NCBI GenBank assembly: GCA_038501195.1
Contig: JBBPUQ010000011.1
Span: 992,001-1,056,000, forward strand
Source of the DNA: Nemania diffusa
Taxonomy: Eukaryota > Ascomycota > Sordariomycetes > Xylariales > Xylariaceae
DNA length: 64,000 bases
Reading direction: 5' to 3'
Shown here: positions 47,586-61,287 of the stretch, one piece after another
Position numbering within the stretch: position 1 is the stretch's first letter
Layout of the letters: every line of letters starts with the position of its first letter
Notes under the pieces: generated by a model
The model's input: the letters and a program-made list of their open reading frames with translations, nothing else
What the model was told of the DNA's origin: nothing
The model's database searches: none
Program-made: the position numbers and the translations under genes

Positions 47586-48154
47586 TTATAGCTTAACATT
47601 GATGATTTGGCCCCCGTACGTTGTATTGCCTACGATAGTGCCACCTGTAGTCACGTAGATCGACTTCCCGTCCTCAGCCATAGCAACGGATGTAGGCTCC
47701 TTGAAGGTTGTGCTGTCGCTCCCTCCCGCAAACAAGGATTGCTCGCCATTTGGTGTGACTCTGTTTATCGATGCGGAATGCACAGCGATGTAGGCGTTGC
47801 CCTGTGCATCAAAATCGAAGTCATCATACGCATTCGAGGGACTCGCGGCAGATCCGAAAGTGGCAAGCACCTCTACATTGCCTGTCTTATCGCCGTTGTC
47901 ATCGATGCTCACTCGGGCGTAGGTGCCCAATGCCGAGTTTGTGAAGTAGAGGTATCCCCCCCTCAGCTTCAAGCCATTTGCCCCGAAGGGGATCCCTGGG
48001 CTATCGCCAGGAGCGAGGGCTGGATCTGCAAATGCAACGCTGACTTCCTTCGTCTCCGTGTTGACGCGATAGATACGCCCGTCAATAGAGTCAGCGCTCA
48101 ACACGGTATGTGGGCGGTTGGGCAATGCCACCATGCCGTTTATCATACTTGTAT
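47586..48154 (-). pseudogene. SMP-30/gluconolactonase-like beta-propeller, 5' half removed by element insertion
   Basis: The surviving frame encodes the C-terminal 186 residues or so, ending at TAA at 47,586. It starts in the middle of a domain: the last residues before the break read NTS-MINGMVALPNRPHT, and the coding strand then runs straight into CCGTCTCA, the end of the element whose other strand begins TGAGACGG at 48,155. Propeller-blade motifs are visible: VLSADSIDGRIYRVNTET, FGANGLKLRGGYLYFTNS, YDDFDFDAQGNAYIAVHS and PTSVAMAEDGKSIYVTTGG. Intact fungal homologues have six blades and are roughly twice this length, many with a signal peptide. The ATG at 48,146 is internal, not a true start. 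The retained part has no premature stop, so disruption seems recent relative to RIP decay. Confidence 0.75.
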
Positions 48155-51100
48155 TGAGACGGTGTGGGTTGCACTGTTGCAGAGGGTTGCGTTGATTAGG
48201 TCAGCGAGACCCTAGATTTTTTATTTTTTTATTTATTAGTTAGTAAAAAAGTAGTTCTTTACTAAAGAGAAAAAAAATAGCATTATAAAAGTTGATGCTT
48301 TTAGTATTAATTAATTAAGTTGTTGTATAATATTTGCAGTAGTTTTGTTACTTTAATATTATTTCGATTATTTTTTTAAATTACTGTTATTATTGTTTTA
48401 AATTTTTAAAAGTGATTTTTTATAGCTATAGCTAGTTTTTTAAAATATATTATATATATATTATATATTTTATTTTAATAATATTTTCAATAAAATTTTA
48501 ACTATATTAAATATTTAAATTATAAAACTAATTATAAAGTTAAAATATATTTATAAAAATAATATTAAAACTATAAATTTAATATTATAAAAATTAAAAA
48601 ATTTAAAATAATAAAATTATTGCTACTTTTTTTGTTATAATTAATATTTAAAAGTTAAAATTAATAAAATTTTTAATAAGTAATAATATTAAAAGTTTTT
48701 TTTAAAAAACTAGAAAATATTTTAAATTTTTTATTTTAAATTTGCTAAAATTGCAATATTTAAAACTAAAACTTTAAAATTTAATATTTTTTTATTATAT
48801 AATTATAAAAAATAATTTAAATTAAAATTAATATTAATTTATTATTATATATATTATTAAATATAAAAAAAATAGTTGTTATAATTAAATTATTATAATA
48901 TTTTTTATTTAAACTTTATAATTTAAAATTAAAAAATTTTTAAATATTATTAATATTATATATAATAGTTTAATTTTTAAGTTTATAAATATATAAAAAA
49001 TATAAAATAGTATAAAATATAATTAAATAGTTTTAAATTAAAAGTTATTAAAACAAAAATTAATTTAAATTATAAAAGTATTTTAAATTTAAAAAAATAT
49101 ATTAAAAAATAAAAATATAAAATAATTACTAAAATATTAATATTTTTTATATTGTTTAAAAAAATAATATTAAAAATTATATTAATTTAAAAAATATAAA
49201 AAATTAATTAATTTTTAAAAGTTTAATAAAAAAAAATCAAAAAATTATTTAATATTATAATTATAATTAAATATATTTTATTATTTATTATTTTTATATT
49301 TTTATATATATTTAATAAATTATTTATTATTTTAGTAATATTGTTTTATAAGCTTAAATTAAAATATTTTTTAATTTATTTTATTAAAAAATTACTGTTT
49401 TTATTATATTTACTGCTATAGTTAATTTAAACAAATTATTTAATAAACTAATTTTTTTTTTTAATTTTAATTAATAAAAAAAAACAAAAAAATGTTTTTA
49501 TTGCTATAGTATTTATTAATTTATTATTAAAAAACAAAAAAAATATTATTTATATAATTTTATTAAATTTTTTTAATTTAAAAATAGTTTTTAATTTATT
49601 ATTTAAAAATAATAAAGTTATTAATTAATTAAAAAAATTTAAAATATTATTTATAGTTTAAAAAATTTTTATTTATTTTTTAATTAAATAATTGTTTATT
49701 TATATATAAATTAAACAGTAAAAAAAAATTATTTATAACTATATTAAAAATGTTAATATTTAAATTAAAACTAAATAAAAATTAAAATAAATATTTAGTT
49801 ATAGCAATTTTAAACAGTAATATTTTTTATTATTATTGTTAAAAAAATATAAAAATAAACTTAAAATTAATATTATAAAAAGTTTGAAATTATATTTTAA
49901 AAAATATAAAATTTTTATTAAAAAAGTTAAAAAAAATAAAAAAAATAAAAAAATTTATAAAAATATTGTTTTTATTTATAAATTATTTAAAAAAATTAAA
50001 AGTTTAATATTTAAATATATTTTAAATAATTTTTAAATAATTTATAATATTTTATATAAAATAAATTATAACTAGTTATAAAAAAGTTTAATATTTTAAA
50101 CTATTATAACTTTTAAGTTTAAATTATATAATATTAAATATAAATAAATAAAACTTATATAAATAAAACATAATAAAAATTTATATAATTAAATATATAT
50201 TTAATAAAATATATATATTTTTATTTTAGTTGTTTTTATAATATTAAATTTATTATTAATTAAATAATTATTAAATTAAGTTATAATAAAAAATAAACTT
50301 ATAATTTTATAAAAAAAAATTAAGTTTATAAAACTAAAAAATAAAAAAATAAACGATTTTATTAAATAGTTTAAAAAAATAAAAATCTATTTATAAAAAA
50401 TAAAAATAATAAAAAAAAAAAAAAAACAAAATTAAAAACAAACTTAGTTTTTTTAAATATATTGTTTTTTTAAAATAATTATATTAGAATTTTTTTTAAA
50501 GTTATATTATTATATTATTATATATATAATTATTTTTATATTTATATTAATAGCTTTTTTAATTGTAATAACTAGTTTAATAAATAGCTGTTTTTTAATT
50601 AGTTATAAATGTTTATATTATAAACTAATTTAAATAAATTTATAACTAAAAAAATCGATTTATTAAAAAAAGTATAAAAATAAATCAAAAAAATAATAAA
50701 AATATTATTTATTTTATTTATAAAAAAAAGAAATATTATTTTAGCAGTTATAAATAAACAAATAAACTAAAAAATAACAATATTTTATATTATAATAAAA
50801 AATAATATTTAAAAAAACTAGATTTTTTTATATTAATTAAAAATATTAAAGTTTTTAAAAGTATTATTTAAAAAGTTTAAAAAAAAAGTAAAAATATTAT
50901 TAAAAGTATTTTTAAATATATTTATAATTTATATTTAAAAAAAAATATTTGTTTTTAATATTAAACTTATTATAAACTTTATAAAAAAAAGCTTGTTTTT
51001 AAAAATTTTAAACTTAAAACTATTTATAAAAATTTATAAAATAAAATTAATAAAAGTTATTAAAATTTATTTTAAACTATAAATTAATAAAAAGTTTAAA

Positions 51101-54100
51101 TAATTAATATTATAAATATTAAATTTAAGTTATTAAATATAAAAAAAATTAATATAATTAATATTATTTTAAATATTAATAAAAATAGTTTTATAATTAT
51201 TAATAATTTTATAAATAAAAGTTTATTAAATAAGTATTTTTAAATTTTATATAAAAATAAAAATAATATAAAAAAATATATTAAATATATTTTTAATAAA
51301 AATTATTTAGTTATAAATATTATATAAACAGATATTATTTTTATTAATTATATTAAAATTATTAAATATAAATATAAAAATAACAATTTTTTTATTAATA
51401 TTGTTTAAAATATATTAATAATATTAAATATAAAATTTATAACAAAAAATTAAAACTTTATTAATATAAAAAGTTTTAAATAATAAAAACTTAAAATATT
51501 TAATGTTATTTTTATTTTATTTATTAAAAATATATAAAATTTAATTAATAAAGTTTAGTTTAAAAAAATTAAAAATATATTTAATAAAAAAGTAAATATT
51601 ATTATTAAAAATATAGTTATTAATATATTAAAGTTTATAAAAATTTTACTATAAAAAGTAAAACAATTATATTAAAATTTAAAAAGTATAAAAATTAAAA
51701 TAATTAATATATTATTTAATAATATTTTATATTTTATTAAGTTTTAGTTTAATAATAATTTAATAATAAATATAATTAGTTTAGTTTTATTAATTTTAAA
51801 TTAATAAAATTTTTATAGCAAAAAATAATTAAATATTAAAAATTAAAAGTTAAATAATATTAAATTTATTAAAAAAAACAAAATTTTAAATTTAAATAAT
51901 AATATTAAAAAATTTAAACTTAAACATTTTTATATTATAGTTATAATAACTAAATTAAATTAAAAATAAATAATTTAAAAGTTTTTTTATAAAATATTAG
52001 TTATTATAGTTTATTTAATATTAATAATTATAAAATTTATTTTAAATTTTATTTAATTATATTTTAAAATTATAATTACTATAAATTATAATAAAATTAA
52101 TAAACTAATTATAGCTATTATTAATATAAACATTTAATTAAATATTATAATAAATAATTATATTATTAAATATTGTTTTTTTATAAAAAAAACTAAACTA
52201 GCTTAAAAAAAATTTATAAAATAAAAATTTTGTACTATTTATAAAAAAATAATTAAAATAAAAATTTTATTAATAGAAAAAAGTATTAAATTAGCTTTAT
52301 ATATTATTAAAGCTATAACTGTTATTTTTTTATTTTTATTAAATATAAACTTTATTATATATATAAAAATATTTTTATATTATAACAAAAAATATTATAT
52401 ATATAATATATAGTTTAAAAATATTTATATTTTTATTTTTGTTTTTTTTTTAAAAAAAAAAACTAAAATTAATATTACTAATATTGTTAATTTATTAAAA
52501 AATTAAAAGCTATTTATTTATTAAAAGCTTTAGTAAATAATAATAACAAGTTTTTTTAAATTAAAATATAGTTTATAATTAATTTAAATATAAATTAATA
52601 AAATCTTTATAAAATTAAACAAAAATTATTACTTTATTAAATAAATAAAAATAAATTATTATTAAATAATTATATATTATTAAACTTTTTATTATTTTTA
52701 ATAAATATAAATTTAAGTTTAAATAAAATTTTATATAAAAAAAATATTAATTTTAAAAATATTATTATAATTTAAAATATTAGTTTTAAAAATAACAAAA
52801 AAGTTTTAATAACTTTTTTAAATATAAATTTTGTTAATATTATAAAAACTATTATATAAAAAATTTTACAAAAAGTTAAAATATTATAACTTTATAATAT
52901 TAAATAAAATAAATATATAAATTATAATATTAATATATTAAAAAAAAACATATTTAATATTAATATAATATATAAAAATAAAATAAAAAAAGTAAATTTT
53001 TAAAATAATATTTTATTAAATAAATTTATATTTTTTAATATTTATAATTAAAAAAAAGTAACTTAAAAAAAAAAGTATAAAAATAAAAAAAAAAAACTAA
53101 TTTTAAATTAAATAAATATATATTAGTTTAAAAATTATATATTAATAGTTTATATTTTAAAAATATTAGCTTTAATAGTTTATAAAAAAATAGCAATTAT
53201 ATTAACTAGTTAATAAATTTATTAATATTAAAAGAGCCGGTTTTTTTAAATATTAACTTGTTTATTTAACTTTTATTTTTAAAAATGTTTATTTAAATTT
53301 AACTAAAATTTGTTAAAATAGCAAAAAATATTAAATTAATATTAAAATATATAATAAAACTAATTAAAAATTTAAAAAATATAAAATTTATAAATTTAAA
53401 AAAAATAATATTATTAAAAGTTTTATTTAAATAAAAAATAATACTAGTTTAAAATTTTTTTAAAATAAATAAACTTAAAAATAAAATTGCATTTTTATAT
53501 AAAATTAAAACAATTTTTTATAAAACATAATAAATAAAAAAAATTTTAATTTTTAATTTTTTAAAAAAAAAAATCATTAAAGTATTTAAAATATAACTTA
53601 AAAATAAAATTTTTAAAAAGTTTTATTTGTTTTATTATAATATTTAGTTTATAATAAAAAAAATAAATAAAAAGTTTTAATTAATTAATTTAATTATTAA
53701 ATTAAACAATATTTTAATAAAAAATATTAACTTTTTTAAAAGTTGTAATAAGTTTATTAAAAACTTTGTTATATATAAAATCTTTTCAATTGTTAATTTT
53801 TTTTTTTAATTATAATTAAATATTTTTAAACAAATATAATTATATATATATTGTTTTTTTTATATTTTTAAAAATATTTCAAATAATTATTTTATTTTAA
53901 AAATATATTAATTTTATTATTTATTTTTTGAAAATTTTATTAAAAATTTTATATAATATTTTGTTTTAAAAATATAAGCTTTTTTTTAACAATATAACTA
54001 TTAAAAGTTTTACTTTTTATTATAAAAATTAAAAAATTGCTTTTAAAATTTATTGATTTATAATAAAACATATAAAAAATATCGATATTATTTTATTAAA

Positions 54101-57100
54101 TTTTAAATTAACTAGTTTAATTATAAACAATATTAAAAATAAATAATATTAAATTTTTATAAAAGTAATAAATTATATATATAATATTTATAGCTAAAAA
54201 TTAATAAAAATTAAAATAATTAAAATTATAAAATAGTTTAAATATATAAGTTTTATTTATATAAAGTTTTTTTTAAAAGTTATAATATATTATTATATTT
54301 AAATAAAAAAATATTTAATTATTGTTTAATTTTTAATTATATTAATTTATAAAAATGTTTTTTTTATATAAAAAAAGCTTTAATATAAAGTTATAACAAA
54401 ATTTAAAAATATTTTTATTAAAATTTTTATTTTGATTATATTAAATTATAAAAATAAATTTATATAAATAAAAACAAATATTTTTAATATTAGTTAAAAA
54501 GTTATTTTAATTTAGTTTATTAATAATATAATAAAACTAGTTTAATATAAATCAAAATATTAAAAAAGTATAAAATTAAATTATAATATAACTAAAAAAA
54601 AATATTTAGTAATAATAAAAATATTAAAATATTTATAAAATTATTTTTATAAAATATATTTTTATTTAAAAATTAATATTAAAGTATTAATTGTTTAATT
54701 TAATAATAGTTTTTTTGTTTTATTTAGTATAACTTTAATATAATAAATTATTTATATTAAAATGTTTAATTTTAAAATTTATTATATAGTTAGTAAAAAG
54801 TATATTATTACAAATAGCTTATTAAAAAAGTTATTAAAATTGTTTAATAAAAAAAACAATAAATAAAAAAATAATATTAACAATTTTATTAATATTTAAC
54901 TAAATATTATATCGATTTTTTTTAACTATTTATTAATATAGAATTAATATAATTTTTAAAATTTTCTTTTGAAAATTTTTAATGTTATTATAACAAAAGC
55001 TTATAAACAAAAAATAGTTTTATAAAATAAAAAAAAAAATTAAAAGCAACAAAAACTATTTTTTTTAAATAATATAAATTTTATTAAACTATTATTACTA
55101 TTAAAAAAAAAATAAAAACTATAAAATTTTGCTATAATTAAATATTTAACTATTTTTAAATATTTAAATATTATAAATAGTATTTATTATAAAACTAGTT
55201 TTAAAAAATAAACTTTAAAATATTTTGTTTAAAATAATAAACTATAAAAAAAAACAACGAAAAAATATTTATTTTATAAAATATTAAATATTAAAATATT
55301 ATAAAAGCAAACAATTTAAATCTATTATAATAATTTTATATATTAAAATAAAAAAAATATAATTTAATAAATTGTTTAATAATACTATTAAAAAAGTTTT
55401 TACAAAAATATATTAAAAACAATTAAATTATATATATTATATTAAAAAGTTTAAAAAAAAAAGCTTAAAAAAAACATTATTAAAATATATTTATAAACTT
55501 TTTAGTTTTTTAAATTATAAATATTTAAATTATATTATTATAAAATAGTTATAAATATATTATTAAAACTTGTTATAAGTTTTTTAATTATTTAAAAGCT
55601 ATAATTTTAAAAAATTAAACTGTAAAAAATATTTATAAGTTTTTAAATTGTAAAATTTTTAAATAATATAATATTTTAATTAAACTAAAATATAATAATA
55701 ATTTTAAATTTAAAAATAAAATTAAAAAAGCTGCTATAAAAATAAAGTATAAATTAATTTATAATTTAATTTATTATTTTTAGTTTTAAAAACTTATAAA
55801 AAAAAAACATATTTTTTTAAAATTAAATTTAATAAAACTAATTAATAATATAAAAAAAAACTAAATAAATTAATTTAACAATATTATATAATTAAATTAT
55901 ATTTTTATTAAATATTATAAATATAGCATTTATAAATTAATTTATAAAAAATTATTTATTATATTTATAAAAAATATTATTTTTTTATAAAAAGTTTTAT
56001 AATAAAATAAAGTTAAAAATGCTAAAAATATAATTACAATAAAAGTTTATTAAATAAAATACTAAAAAAAAAATATCGAAAGAATTTATTAAATTATTTT
56101 ATAAAAAAAACAAAAGCAAGTTAAAAATAAAAATTAATAAAATGTTTATAAAATTAAAAACTAATTAAAAAAAAATATATTTATATTTTTATATAACAAA
56201 AAGTTTAAAATTAATATAAATAATAACAAAAAACTTTTTTATAAATAATATAGCTTTTATTAAATTAAAAAAGTTTTTATTAATAATAAATATAAATTAA
56301 AAAATTTAAATAGTATTAAATTTAAAAATATTTTTTATATAAATAAACTTAAAAAGTTTGTTAAAAATAAAAAAAAATATTAAAAACTAATAAATTTAAA
56401 AAAAAATATATAAACTATAAAATAAAATATTAATAATTTAAAACTAAAAAATAAATTTAATAAAATTATAAAAACAAATAATAAAAAAAAAAATAAATTA
56501 ATTATAAATTAAATAATAGCTAAATTAAAAATAAAAAAATTTAAAACTATAAATATAAAACTATAAAATAATTAAAAATTTTTAAATATTTATAAATAAA
56601 AAAAAAAAAATTTAAATAATAAAAATTTTATTTAAAATATTATTGTAATAAAATTAACAAGTTTTTTAATAATATATAAAACTAGTAATAGTTTTTTTTA
56701 TAATTTTTTTTTTTATATATTATATAATAGTTTTATTTTTTATTAATTAATATAATAAATATTAATAATTAAAATAAAACATAATTTTTAAAAATATTAT
56801 ATTATATATTATATATTTATTAAAATATTTAAAAGTATTATAAATATAATAAAAAAACTTTAATATATATATAAAAAAAAAAATCTTTTAATTATTAAAA
56901 ATATTATTTATTATTAAACTATTTTTTTTTATTATTAAATTTTTTAATATATTGTTTTATAAACTTAATAAATATATTAAGTTTAATAATAAATTTAATT
57001 TTATTATTATTAAAATAAATGTTTAATTTTAATTTAATAATTTATTTATTTGTTTTAAACTAATTAATTATTAAATTGTTATAATATTAAATATAATAAA

Positions 57101-60100
57101 CTTTTTAAACTATAAATTTATAGTTTTTATAAATATTATTAATATATTTAAAAATTAAAACATATTTAAAAAAAAGCTATATTTTAGTTTTTTTATATAG
57201 TTTAAACTAAATAAGTTAATATTTATATATTTTATAAAAAATAACATTAAAAATACTAAATTATTAAATATAAAAACTTTTAAAACAATAGTAATTATAA
57301 ATAAAATTGTAAATATATTTGTTTTAAAAGTTATTTTAATTTATTTTAATATATAATATATAAAAAACAATATTATAATTAAAAGTTTTTTTAATTATAA
57401 TAAAAATAGTAAAAAAAATATTAAAAAGTTTAAAAATATTAAAATAAACTTTTTAATATATATATTAACTTTTAATAATATTATTAAAAACTTAAATAAA
57501 AAAATTATTAAAAATTTATAATATAACAATATTAATAAAAAATTATATAAATTAATAATTTTTTTATATATTTATAAACTTTTAAATTTTAAAAAGTTTT
57601 AAATTATAAATTTTATTGTTTATAAATTAAACTAAATCAATATTTTTAAAACAAAAAAATTTTTAAAATTTAAAAAAATATATAAAATAATAAAGCTTAA
57701 AAACTTTTTAATTAAATAAAAAAATAACATTTTAGCTATATATATAAAAGTAACTATTAAAAAAAATTATAATAATAATAAAAATATTATATATAGTTTT
57801 AAATTTTTAAAAAAAAAAAAAATATATTAATAAAGTTGTTAATAAAAAAATAAATAAAAAAAATAAACAAATATTTAAAAAATTTATTAATTTAAAAAAA
57901 AAAAAATAAAAAGTAAAAATTAAAAAAAAATTATATAATAATTATATTATAATTAAAATTTATTAAAAGCAGTAATAAATTTTAATAAAAAAAAAAAACT
58001 ATTAATTATTAAAAGCAAATAATTTTTATAAACTAACTAAATAAAAAAATATAGTTTTTTTTTAAAAAATTATTTAATTTAAAAAAATTTAATTAAATAA
58101 ATAGTTAAATAATAGTTTATATATAAATTAAAAAATTAATAAATTAAAATATTAATAATTATTATTAAAATATTAGTTTAAAAAATATAAACTATTTAAA
58201 AAATTTAAAAAAAACTGTTTATTTATTTTATTAAACTATAAAATTTAATATTAATAAATAAAATTTTTAAAAATGTTTAAAAGTTTAATTAATTAATTAA
58301 AAAAAGTTTTTAATAATTAAAAAAAATAATATTTTTTTATTTTTTAACTTTTATTAAATAAAAAAATTTATAAAATAAAAATATTAAATTTTAATTTATT
58401 ATAAACTTTTATTGTTTTTTTTATTTAAATTTATTATATTAGTTTTTAATTTTAAACTTTAAAAAAAAAAATTTTATTTTTTATTTTTTTTATTTATATT
58501 TTTATATTTTTATTTATATATATTTTTAATTTTTTTATTTATTTATTATTATATTATTAATAAAAATATTAAAATTATATATAAATATATATAAATTTAA
58601 CAAGTTTTTTAATTTTTTTTTTTATTATTTTTTTATTTAAATATTATAATAATATTATAAAAACAGAAAATATATTTATTTATTAAAAATAGCAAAAATA
58701 TAATTTAAAAAAAAATTTATTTAAACTTTTTTATATTTTTTTTATAATTATTTTATAACAAAAATATATTAGTTATAACATTTAAAAAAAATAAATAGCT
58801 ATTTAATTATTTTATTAATACTTTTTGTTAATTTAGTTTTATATAATCAATTATATATAATAAAACTAAAGCAGAATATAATACTGTAATTATATAATGC
58901 TATTGTTATTTTTGTATTTAAAAAAAAATTTTTATATATATAACATATATATATAAATTATATAAGCTTATTAATAGTTTATTAATGTTATATATAACAA
59001 AGTATAATTAGCTATTTAGTAAATAAATAATAAATTATATAAAAAAAATCTAAATATATATTAATTATAACTAATACTATTATTTTAATAGTTGCAAAAT
59101 TTTTTTTTAATTATAGTTTTTTTTATATATATATATTTTTTAATTTTTTTTTATATATATTTTTATTTGTATATATAACTTGTTAGTTAAAACTAATGTT
59201 TTTAATGCTTAATTTAATACTTTTTTTGTTAATATATTAGTTAAATTATTTTTTTTATTAATTTAATATACTTTAAAAATTTTTTTTTTTTTATATAACT
59301 TTTATAACAATATAATATTAATTATAAGTTGTTTTTTTTATGTTGTATTAAGTTTAATTAAATAGTTATATAACAACTTTAAATTAAAATATAAAATTGT
59401 TAAAACTTGCAATATATTTAATGTTTTTAGAATTTTTTAAAAAATTATATAAAAAATAATTATATTATTAAATCTATTAATTATTTTATATAGCTTATTA
59501 GCTAATATATTTTTAGTTATTTGTTTATATTTGTTTAAATTTTAATAAATAATATTATTAAAAATTTTAAATTTTAAATCAGTATTATTTTTTGTATAAG
59601 TTTTTGTAACTAATATAATTAAAAATCCAATTTATAATATTATGTTTATATTATTTATAAATAAACTATTTATAAAAATAAAAAGCTTTATATAATATAA
59701 ATTAAAAAATATAAATATTAGTTTATAGTTATAGTTGTTGATTTATTATTTGATTTGTTTATTTAAAATAGTTATGTTAGTTTTTTATAAGTTAACAACT
59801 TAAGCAGTAGTAAATAAGTTATACAAAGCTTTTAGTTAATAAATACTGTTTATGTATATATTTTAAATGTATTAAAAAATATATTGTTATATAAAGTTTT
59901 TTGTATAAAAGTCAATTTTAGCTAATTATATAGTTTGATTTTTTTAAGTTAATATAATATATTTGTTTATAAATATAACTTAAATATTATTAAATTTAAT
60001 TAAATTGTTTTTGTTTAAAATTTGTTTAAGTTTAATTTTAAATTTTGCTATATAAAACTTAGTTTTTTTTTTAATTAAAAACTTCGAAGTTATAAAACTA

Positions 60101-60657
60101 AAAATATTATTTGTTTATAATTTAATAATATTAAATTTTTTAAAACTGCTATTAATAACTAATAAATAAAAGTTATATAAAAAAACAGTTATTTCAAATT
60201 TTTAACAGTAATATTTATAATATATTTTAAATTAATATAAGTTTAATTTAGCTAATTTATATAATAATTGTATAATTTATAATATAGTTTTTTTAAAGTA
60301 TTTATTTTTAAGTTTAATAAATAAATATATATAGATTTTTTATATAAATTTATTAGTTAATTATATATACATTTATATAATATTTTGTAATTTGTATATT
60401 ATATTATAGTTTTAAATTAAAATAAGTTTAAAAGTTAAAATTAATTATTAATTTATTTGTTAAATTGTTAACAATTGTATAAATATAGTATTTTTTTCTG
60501 AATTATTATATTTTTGTATAATTAATTAAAACTTTTTATATAATTAAGTAGTTTTATTTTTAATTTTTTATATAAGTTTTAATTTAAAAATTCAAATATT
60601 GTAGTATTTATTAAAGTTATATTTTATAAACTTAAATATTTTTTATATAAATAGTTT
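48155..60657. mobile_element. second AT-rich block: RIP-destroyed retroelement(s), left end defined
   Basis: The block starts with TGAGACGGTGTGGGT, the same terminus as at 39,775. About 90 bp keep normal composition, then it drops to almost pure A+T for 12.4 kb. The preceding five bases are TGTAT. I could not find the matching right LTR; it may be beyond recognition or lie past the copia element at 60,658, which interrupts the block. No frame of any credible protein survives; the 66-residue Lys/Asn/Ile-rich frame at 49,836-50,036 is a composition artefact. From about 58,800 the block is T-rich and holds more G, as if a differently oriented or younger layer lies there. Isolated G/C spots such as the one near 53,230 are scattered. 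Confidence 0.6.
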
Positions 60658-60965
60658 TGTTGAACTAATGACTTGACAGGACCTGTACGTACGCACTAGG
60701 TGCGTACGACCAGGACCTGGACCAAGACCCTTATCAGGTAACCGAATAAATAAAAAATACAGGGACCCACTAAGATCCACAGAACCCACAGGTCCCACGC
60801 ACACACACATGTAAATAACCTGCGTACGACCCTTCTGGTCGTACTTTCCTTTGTAAAACACACACACAAATCAATACAGAACCTTAGGACCTAGAAACAA
60901 ACCCTAAACCCCACAGATTACTCCGGATCCTTTTGTATACGTACGTACGAAAAGTTCCACCAATA
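60658..60965 (+). repeat. 5' LTR of the younger copia element (308 bp)
   Basis: It begins TGTTGAACTAATGACTTGAC and ends CCACCAATA, where the last TA is probably a mutated CA. It contains several copies of CGTACG/GTACG (around 60,686, 60,705, 60,833 and 60,940). Confidence 0.88.
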
Positions 60966-61287
60966 CTAATCAGTGATTGCAGAACGCGATCACAAATTAA
61001 CAAAGTAAAAAGGCGAAGCCTAGCTATAAAGTAGCTTTCGTGCTAAATCTTTTATTTTTTGTACAAAAAGTAAACTACTATTTGTGTCGATTAGCAAAAA
61101 AAAAGTTAAATTAACCATCGGACAAAAAAACCTAACTATTGCAAAGTCGAGAATCTTTTTTACGCAATATTTAGTTACTTCTGTATAAAAATTAACAAAA
61201 CTATAAGCCATTTTATACATCTAACTTTTCAACCATTTTATTTACCTACCTACTTTTTTACTTCTATACCTACTTTTTTTTACAACT

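Noticed and set aside
49836..50036. 66-residue Lys/Asn/Ile-rich frame in the AT block
   Set aside because: It is made only of A+T-rich codons in DNA that is almost pure A+T, where the lack of a stop over 200 bases is a composition accident.
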